A stretch of 11,079 bases of DNA from Bacteroidales bacterium (GTDB lineage Bacteria; Bacteroidota; Bacteroidia; Bacteroidales; ML635J-15): positions 1-11,079 of the forward strand of contig JAQVPT010000096.1 in assembly GCA_028701945.1 (NCBI GenBank), read 5' to 3'. Under the pieces are notes generated by a model, which searched no databases, had not been told where the DNA came from, and saw nothing but the letters and a program-made list of their open reading frames with translations. Positions 6,166-11,079 of this stretch are shown here, one piece after another (the stretch's first letter is position 1; the number at the start of each line of letters is the position of its first letter). The translations under genes were made by a program, and so were the position numbers.

Positions 6166-8178
6166 ATGGAAGAAAAAAAAGGATTTGATAATAAAAACCC
6201 GCAACAAAAGCCTAAAATGCCCGGTAATTTGCCAAATAATAAAAATCGTTATTGGATATATATTATCTTATTAGGTGTTTTTCTTATTTTTACTTTTATT
6301 GACTTTGGTGGATCGTCAAAAGAAATAACTCGAGAAAAATTTGAAAACGATCTTCTTATAAACAGAGATGTCGAAAAAGTTATTATTGTTAATAAAGAGC
6401 GCGTCGATGTTTATATCAAGCCCGATAAGCTTGCCGATGAAAAATTTAGCGACATTTCAAGTGGTGGGGCGTTAGGATTTGCTGGCAGTACTGGGCCACA
6501 TTATCATTTAGCAATTGGTGATGTTGAAACATTTGAAAGACAGTTTAAAGAGGCACAACAAGGATTTCCTCCCGAAGAACAAATAATGACCCAATATAAA
6601 ACCGAGCATAATTATTACGGTGAGATACTTAGTTGGGTATTACCTATTGCCTTATTGTTCGGTTTATGGTTCTTTATTTTTAAGAAAATGAGTGGAGGTG
6701 GTGCAGGTGGAAATCAAATATTTAATATCGGCAAATCAAAAGCTCAGGTTTTTGACAAAGAAAAAAAGGTCAAAATTAACTTTAATGATGTAGCTGGACT
6801 TTATGAGGCTAAAGTCGAAATTATGGAGATCGTAGATTTCTTAAAAAACCCTTCCAAATACACAAAATTAGGTGGTCAAATACCTAAAGGAGCTTTACTT
6901 GTTGGACCTCCAGGAACTGGAAAAACTTTACTTGCAAAAGCTGTTGCTGGCGAAGCAGATGTCCCTTTCTTCTCGTTAAGCGGTAGTGATTTTGTCGAAA
7001 TGTTTGTAGGTGTTGGAGCTTCAAGAGTCCGTGACCTTTTTAAACAAGCAAAATCAAAATCTCCATGCATAATATTCATTGATGAAATTGATGCAATCGG
7101 GAGAGCCAGAGGTAAAAATGCAAACTTTGGTTCGAATGATGAACGTGAGAGCACTCTTAATCAATTGTTAACCGAAATGGACGGATTTGACACAAATAGT
7201 GGAGTTATCCTACTTGCAGCTACAAATAGAGCCGATATTTTAGATAAAGCTCTTATGAGAGCAGGACGTTTTGATAGACAAATTCATCTCGAATTACCAG
7301 ATATTGTGGAGCGTGAAGCAATTTTTAAAGTTCACACTAGGAATCTTAAAATGTCTAACGAAATTGTAATCGGTTTCCTTGCAAAACAAACTCCAGGTTT
7401 TAGTGGTGCCGATATTGCTAATGTTTGTAACGAGGCAGCTTTAATCGCAGCGAGAAAAAGTAAAAAAAGTATCGAAAAACAAGATTTCCTTGATGCAGTT
7501 GACAGAATAGTTGGCGGATTAGAAAGAAAAACTAAAATAATTTCTGCTCAAGAAAAAAGGACTATCGCTTTTCACGAAGCTGGACATGCTACGGTAAGTT
7601 GGTTATTAGAACATGCAAATCCATTACTTAAAGTTACGATAATTCCTCGTGGTAGAGCACTTGGTGCAGCATGGTATTTGCCCGAAGAAAGATCCATAAC
7701 AACTAAGGAGCAATTGTTAGATGAAATGTGTTCGGCTCTCGGTGGAAGAGCAAGCGAGGAGACTGTTTTTGGAAGTGTCTCAACTGGAGCTCTTAACGAT
7801 CTCGAAAAAGTTACAAAACAAGCAATCGCAATGGTTAGCTTCTTTGGTATGAGCGAAAAAGTTGGTACTTTGTCATATTATGACTCAACAGGTCAAAACG
7901 AATATGGATTTACTAAACCATATAGCGAAAAAACCGCAGAACTTATTGATAATGAGATAAAATCTATTGTAGAAAATCAGTATAATCGTGCTAAAAAAGT
8001 CCTTAATGATAATAAAGCTAAACTAACCGAACTTGCCGAAACTTTGTTAGTAAAAGAGGTGATTTTTAGTGATGACTTAGAACGTATTTTTGGTAAAAGA
8101 CCATGGTCGAAAGAAGAAGACGAAGAAGATAATACGAAACCTAATACTGAAGAAAACGATCAGCAAAATGACGATTAG
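6166..8178 (+). CDS. ftsH: ATP-dependent zinc metalloprotease FtsH
   Basis: 670 residues. It is a membrane-anchored AAA+ protease forming hexamers that extract and degrade misfolded membrane proteins and short-lived regulators. In order: polar cytoplasmic N-terminus (1-28), first membrane segment (about 29-47), periplasmic domain (about 48-152), second membrane segment (about 154-172), Gly-rich linker (176-182), AAA+ domain (about 205-400), peptidase domain (about 455-645), acidic Asn-rich tail (650-670). Motifs: Walker A GPPGTGKT 247-254, pore loop MFVG 279-282, Walker B IIFIDE 302-307, arginine fingers Arg365 and Arg368 in MRAGRFD, zinc site HEAGH 470-474 with third ligand Asp545. All catalytic residues are present. 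MRAGRFD replaces the RPGRFD of E. coli, as I recall for Bacteroidota. It overlaps the DUF2007 gene by 11 nt at its 3' end. Confidence 0.97.
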   Translation: MEEKKGFDNKNPQQKPKMPGNLPNNKNRYWIYIILLGVFLIFTFIDFGGSSKEITREKFENDLLINRDVEKVIIVNKERVDVYIKPDKLADEKFSDISSGGALGFAGSTGPHYHLAIGDVETFERQFKEAQQGFPPEEQIMTQYKTEHNYYGEILSWVLPIALLFGLWFFIFKKMSGGGAGGNQIFNIGKSKAQVFDKEKKVKINFNDVAGLYEAKVEIMEIVDFLKNPSKYTKLGGQIPKGALLVGPPGTGKTLLAKAVAGEADVPFFSLSGSDFVEMFVGVGASRVRDLFKQAKSKSPCIIFIDEIDAIGRARGKNANFGSNDERESTLNQLLTEMDGFDTNSGVILLAATNRADILDKALMRAGRFDRQIHLELPDIVEREAIFKVHTRNLKMSNEIVIGFLAKQTPGFSGADIANVCNEAALIAARKSKKSIEKQDFLDAVDRIVGGLERKTKIISAQEKRTIAFHEAGHATVSWLLEHANPLLKVTIIPRGRALGAAWYLPEERSITTKEQLLDEMCSALGGRASEETVFGSVSTGALNDLEKVTKQAIAMVSFFGMSEKVGTLSYYDSTGQNEYGFTKPYSEKTAELIDNEIKSIVENQYNRAKKVLNDNKAKLTELAETLLVKEVIFSDDLERIFGKRPWSKEEDEEDNTKPNTEENDQQNDD

Positions 8179-8398
8179 TAGCGAAAATAATAGAGAACTT
8201 GTTTATGCAACAGGAACAGAGTATCTTGCAGAATTACTAAAACAGGTGCTGGAAGATAATAATATCAACGCATTTGTTTTTAATCGGCAAGATTCAACAT
8301 ACCGTTTTGGAGATATAGAAGTTTATGTCAATTCTGAAGACTTAGAGAAGGCAAAACTAATATGCGAAGAATTTGAAAAGAACACTAAAATTGAATAA
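8168..8398 (+). CDS. DUF2007 family small protein (putative signal transducing protein)
   Basis: 76 residues from the ATG at 8168, which overlaps the last 11 nt of ftsH. The frame stays open back to 8090, but that part only shadows the FtsH tail, so the short start is chosen. The pattern fits DUF2007 (PF09413): an opening strand (ELVYATG, 10-16), a helix (EYLAELLKQVLEDNNI, 18-33), a strand (NAFVFNR), then a strand-helix end (DIEVYVNSEDLEKAKLICEEF). It is cytoplasmic, with no signal or membrane segment. The family is annotated as putative signal transducing, but no biochemical function is established that I know of. Its stop (8396-8398) lies inside the first codons of cdsA, so translation of ftsH, this gene and cdsA may be coupled. 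Confidence 0.85.
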   Translation: MTISSENNRELVYATGTEYLAELLKQVLEDNNINAFVFNRQDSTYRFGDIEVYVNSEDLEKAKLICEEFEKNTKIE

Positions 8399-9230
8399 TT
8401 TTTTTAAACGTACAGTAACTGGTAGTCTGATTGTTTTAATAACATCAGCACTTATACTTATTAATGAATGGACTTTTTTCGTTTTTGTATTAGTGTCGGG
8501 CGTTTGGCTTAATATCGAATTCCTTAGAATAGCAAAAAACGACAGAAATAAACCTAATATCACATTGACTATTTTGTCAAGTATTATAATATTGGCTTTA
8601 GCGTTTTGTGTAAATAGTTTTAATTTAAACACTGCTCTATATTGGCTAATTCCTATACCATTATTTGTGATTTTTATTGCAGAACTCTTTTCAAAGAATG
8701 AAACGCCAATAAGAAATATCTCAATTTCTTTATTTACGTTAGTATATACAGTTTTTCCCTTAATCGTTTCAATCTTTATCGTCAATGGTGATATTTTATA
8801 TTTCCAAACAACTGTTAATATGTTTACGCCTACAGTTTTACTTGGGGTTTTTGTTTTAATATGGGTTTATGATAGTATGGCGTATTGCGTTGGAGTACCT
8901 TTAGGACGACACCGGCTTTTTGAGAGAGTTTCTCCGAAAAAATCGTGGGAAGGAACAATAGGCGGAGCAGTATTAACAATAATTGCCGGTTATTTTATAA
9001 ATCTTCTATTCCCTATCCTTCCTAAAATTGACTGGGTAGTTATTACTTTAATTGTAATAGTTTTTGGAACATTAGGCGACTTAATCGAATCTTTATTTAA
9101 ACGTAGTTTTGCCATAAAAGATTCTGGCGGTGCTTTACCCGGACATGGAGGTTTATTAGATCGGTTTGACAGTTTTATTTTTACTATTCCGTGGGTATGG
9201 ATTTATCTAATAATTAGAAGCAATTTCTAA
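8391..9230 (+). CDS. cdsA: Phosphatidate cytidylyltransferase (CDP-diglyceride synthase)
   Basis: About 279 residues. An integral inner-membrane enzyme that makes CDP-diacylglycerol from phosphatidic acid and CTP, the branch point for all phospholipids. The CDS family signature is intact near the C-terminus: KR.FAIKDSGGALPGHGG then LLDRFD (about residues 237-260). The upstream conserved block VYDSMAY...SPKKSWEGTIGG is also present (about 159-192). Several hydrophobic membrane segments run through the protein. There is no in-frame ATG near the start. I choose TTG at 8391, giving (M)NNFFKRTVTGS, which matches the usual N-terminus of the family; TTG at 8373 would add six residues. The chosen start overlaps the DUF2007 stop by 8 nt. 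It is the last gene of the operon and converges with lpxD 6 bp away. Confidence 0.93.
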   Translation: MNNFFKRTVTGSLIVLITSALILINEWTFFVFVLVSGVWLNIEFLRIAKNDRNKPNITLTILSSIIILALAFCVNSFNLNTALYWLIPIPLFVIFIAELFSKNETPIRNISISLFTLVYTVFPLIVSIFIVNGDILYFQTTVNMFTPTVLLGVFVLIWVYDSMAYCVGVPLGRHRLFERVSPKKSWEGTIGGAVLTIIAGYFINLLFPILPKIDWVVITLIVIVFGTLGDLIESLFKRSFAIKDSGGALPGHGGLLDRFDSFIFTIPWVWIYLIIRSNF

Positions 9231-9236
9231 ACAAAA

Positions 9237-10265
9237 TTATTTTTTGCCTAATTGTCTTTCAAGCTCATCAAGTCGTTTTACAATTTTATCAAGATTTTTA
9301 AAATGTATATATGATCTGTGATAGTCGCGGATATCAAAAGCAGGGGCACCCATCAAAATACTGTCTTCTTTTTTAATATTATTTGCAATACCCGATTGTG
9401 CTGACATTTTTGTTCCATTTGCAATTTTCACATGAGGTCCAATTCCAACTTGCCCTCCAAACATACAATTTTCACCAATTTTCGCAGTTCCAGCAATTCC
9501 TGATTGAGCAGCAATAACAGTATTTTGGCCAATTTCGACATTATGTGCAATATGGTTGTGGTTATCAAGCTTTACCCCTTTTCTTATTATCGTAGAGCCT
9601 AAAGTAGCTCTGTCAATTGTTACTAATGCACCAATTTCTACGTTATCTTCAATAACAACATTTCCAATTTGAGCAATTTTAACAAAAGCTTCATTACCAT
9701 TGGGAGCAAAGCCAAAGCCATCTGCACCGATAACACTTCCAGCATGTATTGTACAATCTTTACCAATTATAGTATTGTAGTATATTTTAACTCCCGGGTA
9801 AATTACTGAATTATCTCCAATTTTTACGCCATTGCCAACATATACTCCTGGATAAATTTGAACATTATCTCCAATTTGAGCATCTTTACCAATATATGCA
9901 AATGCTCCAACATAGATGTTTTTACCTGTTTTTGCTTTTTTATGTATAAATACATTTTTTTCAATCCCCGATGGTTTTTCTGTTATCGAGTTATATATTT
10001 CCAATAATTGAGCAATCGCTTTATATGAATCTTCTACTCGAATTAAAGTTGATGTGATTTCTTTTTGCCCGACAAAATCGTTATTTACTAACACAATAGA
10101 AGCTTCTGTTTCGTAAATATAGTTTGTATATTTTGGATTTGCTAAAAATGATAGAGATCCAGATTTCCCTTCTTCGATTTTTGAAAAACAGTTGACAACA
10201 ATGTTTTTATCTCCCTCTACCTTACCTTGCAGCAATTTGGCAATTTGTTCGGCTGTAAATTCCAT
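9237..10265 (-). CDS. lpxD: UDP-3-O-acylglucosamine N-acyltransferase LpxD
   Basis: 342 residues, family-typical length. It transfers a 3-hydroxyacyl chain from acyl carrier protein to the 2-amino group of UDP-3-O-acylglucosamine, the third step of lipid A synthesis, in the cytoplasm. The N-terminal uridine-binding domain covers about 1-100 (KIEEGKSGSLSFLANPKY, 29-46). A left-handed beta-helix of hexapeptide repeats covers about 103-300. A C-terminal helix follows (about 310-342). The catalytic His is His241 in KLDNHNHIAHNVEIG, equivalent to His239 of E. coli. GADGFGFAP (179-187) is also diagnostic. The start ATG abuts the stop of the upstream HD gene (TAAATG), implying translational coupling. 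The product shows that the organism makes lipid A. lpxC-fabZ and lpxA, often neighbours in Bacteroidota, are not downstream here. Confidence 0.97.
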   Translation of the reverse strand: MEFTAEQIAKLLQGKVEGDKNIVVNCFSKIEEGKSGSLSFLANPKYTNYIYETEASIVLVNNDFVGQKEITSTLIRVEDSYKAIAQLLEIYNSITEKPSGIEKNVFIHKKAKTGKNIYVGAFAYIGKDAQIGDNVQIYPGVYVGNGVKIGDNSVIYPGVKIYYNTIIGKDCTIHAGSVIGADGFGFAPNGNEAFVKIAQIGNVVIEDNVEIGALVTIDRATLGSTIIRKGVKLDNHNHIAHNVEIGQNTVIAAQSGIAGTAKIGENCMFGGQVGIGPHVKIANGTKMSAQSGIANNIKKEDSILMGAPAFDIRDYHRSYIHFKNLDKIVKRLDELERQLGKK

Positions 10266-11079
10266 TTAGCTCTTAATTGAATTAATTATTTGTTTAGGAC
10301 CACAAACATAATATTTTTTTACGACTTTGCTTAATACTGCAAGATTTAACATGTCGGATGCTTCGGCAACATCAAGTAACTTGTCGTTATACAAAATATT
10401 TATCTTTTCGTCTATTTCGCTGTATGCGTTATTTGAAATCTCCCCAGCATATATATAATAATCAACATCTTCATCAGTGAGTTTCATTTTTTGGATAGCT
10501 TGTTGTTTGAGCTTATTTATAAACTCTGGATTAAATTTCTCTTTGCTTATTTTTATTTTTGGTAAATCACGGTTTAATACAGCATTTGAGAGATAAGATA
10601 AAACTTTATCTTCAGAGTTAATACTTTGCTTTATTAAGTAAACTATATCATAATCGTCTAGCATAGAAAAATGATTAATAATTTCTTCGGCATCACAAGT
10701 ATAATCGCCTTTTAGAAAAAATTCCAAATGTAAATTGTTAATTTTTATTTTGTTTTCTAAGTACAGTTTTTTTAGTCTTTCTAAGAATTTTCGAAGCAAA
10801 GTTTCACCTACCAAAACTGTTTTATGTAGATAAACCTGCCAAAACATTAATCGGCGGGCGATAAGAAAATTCTCAATACTATAAATCCCTTTAGCCTCGA
10901 CAACAAGCTTATCGTCAACAATTTGAAGCATTTTAATAATCCTCTCCGACCCAACAACACCTTCGGTAACTCCAGTAAAAAAACTATCTCGTCTTAAGTA
11001 ATCAAGGCGATCCATATCAAGTTGTCCTGAAATTAATTGATGTAGAAATTTTTTATGATATTCATTTTTAAATATTTTG
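10266..11079 (-). CDS. HD-domain hydrolase (dGTPase-like), partial, N-terminus outside window
   Basis: 270 codons are visible and the frame stays open to the window edge. An internal Met at 11015 is not the start, because conserved sequence continues upstream (HQLISGQLDMDRLDYLRRDS spans it). That block carries the last metal-binding Asp of HD phosphohydrolases of the dGTPase/SAMHD1 type; the preceding H...HD motif must lie beyond the edge. The rest (FTGVTEGVVGSERIIKML, ARRLMFWQVYLHKTV) matches, from memory, the conserved protein found beside lpxD in many Bacteroidota. The predicted activity is phosphohydrolysis of a nucleotide; the substrate is unknown. Its stop directly abuts the lpxD start, so the two are co-transcribed. 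Confidence 0.85.
   Translation of the reverse strand, partial: KIFKNEYHKKFLHQLISGQLDMDRLDYLRRDSFFTGVTEGVVGSERIIKMLQIVDDKLVVEAKGIYSIENFLIARRLMFWQVYLHKTVLVGETLLRKFLERLKKLYLENKIKINNLHLEFFLKGDYTCDAEEIINHFSMLDDYDIVYLIKQSINSEDKVLSYLSNAVLNRDLPKIKISKEKFNPEFINKLKQQAIQKMKLTDEDVDYYIYAGEISNNAYSEIDEKINILYNDKLLDVAEASDMLNLAVLSKVVKKYYVCGPKQIINSIKS

Noticed and set aside
8357..8785. 142-codon open frame on the minus strand over the start of cdsA
   Set aside because: It is fully antisense to well-supported DUF2007 and cdsA coding sequence and shows no recognisable domain; it is a shadow of the cdsA frame.
9360..9960. Repetitive pattern on the minus strand as a DNA repeat array
   Set aside because: It is the coding sequence for the hexapeptide repeats of the LpxD beta-helix; the DNA itself is not repeated exactly.

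Overview
No RNA gene, CRISPR array, insertion sequence or phage gene was found, and nothing here amounts to an undescribed system; most of the window is conserved housekeeping sequence. It looks like a chromosomal piece of a low-G+C Bacteroidota bacterium. The evidence is the -7 box of the TAnnTTTG type before rsfS, the near absence of Shine-Dalgarno sequences, the gene order rsfS-ftsH-DUF2007-cdsA, the HD-hydrolase/lpxD pair, the Bacteroidota-style FtsH and alanine dehydrogenase, and a secreted protein built of Ig-like repeats. The standard genetic code fits throughout.

Layout. (1) 1-1235, plus strand: the 3' part of a large repetitive surface/secreted protein. It has about 91-residue Ig-like repeats, two of them identical at DNA level over 127 bp, then a Cys-containing C-terminal module and a polar tail. 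(2) 1236-1454: a convergent intergenic stretch whose first 135 bp are clearly richer in G+C (44% by hand count) than the flanking genes. (3) 1455-4891, minus strand: rnr (RNase R) followed by ald (alanine dehydrogenase). (4) about 4892-5021: a divergent intergenic region with two candidate promoters that overlap. (5) 5022-5612, plus: a small lipoprotein resembling the LPP20 family, closed by a strong intrinsic terminator. (6) 5686-9230, plus: a likely operon, promoter-rsfS-ftsH-DUF2007-cdsA, with overlapping reading frames at the last two junctions. (7) 9237-11079, minus: lpxD preceded by an HD-domain hydrolase that runs off the window. Their stop and start codons abut, and lpxD converges on cdsA with only 6 bp between stops.

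How the genes relate. The right half is mainly envelope biology: FtsH (membrane protein quality control), CdsA (CDP-diacylglycerol for phospholipids) and LpxD (lipid A). RsfS silences ribosomes when nutrients are scarce, and RNase R degrades structured RNA. The least understood pieces are the repeat protein at the left edge, the G+C-shifted spacer after it, the LPP20-like lipoprotein, and the small DUF2007 protein placed between ftsH and cdsA.
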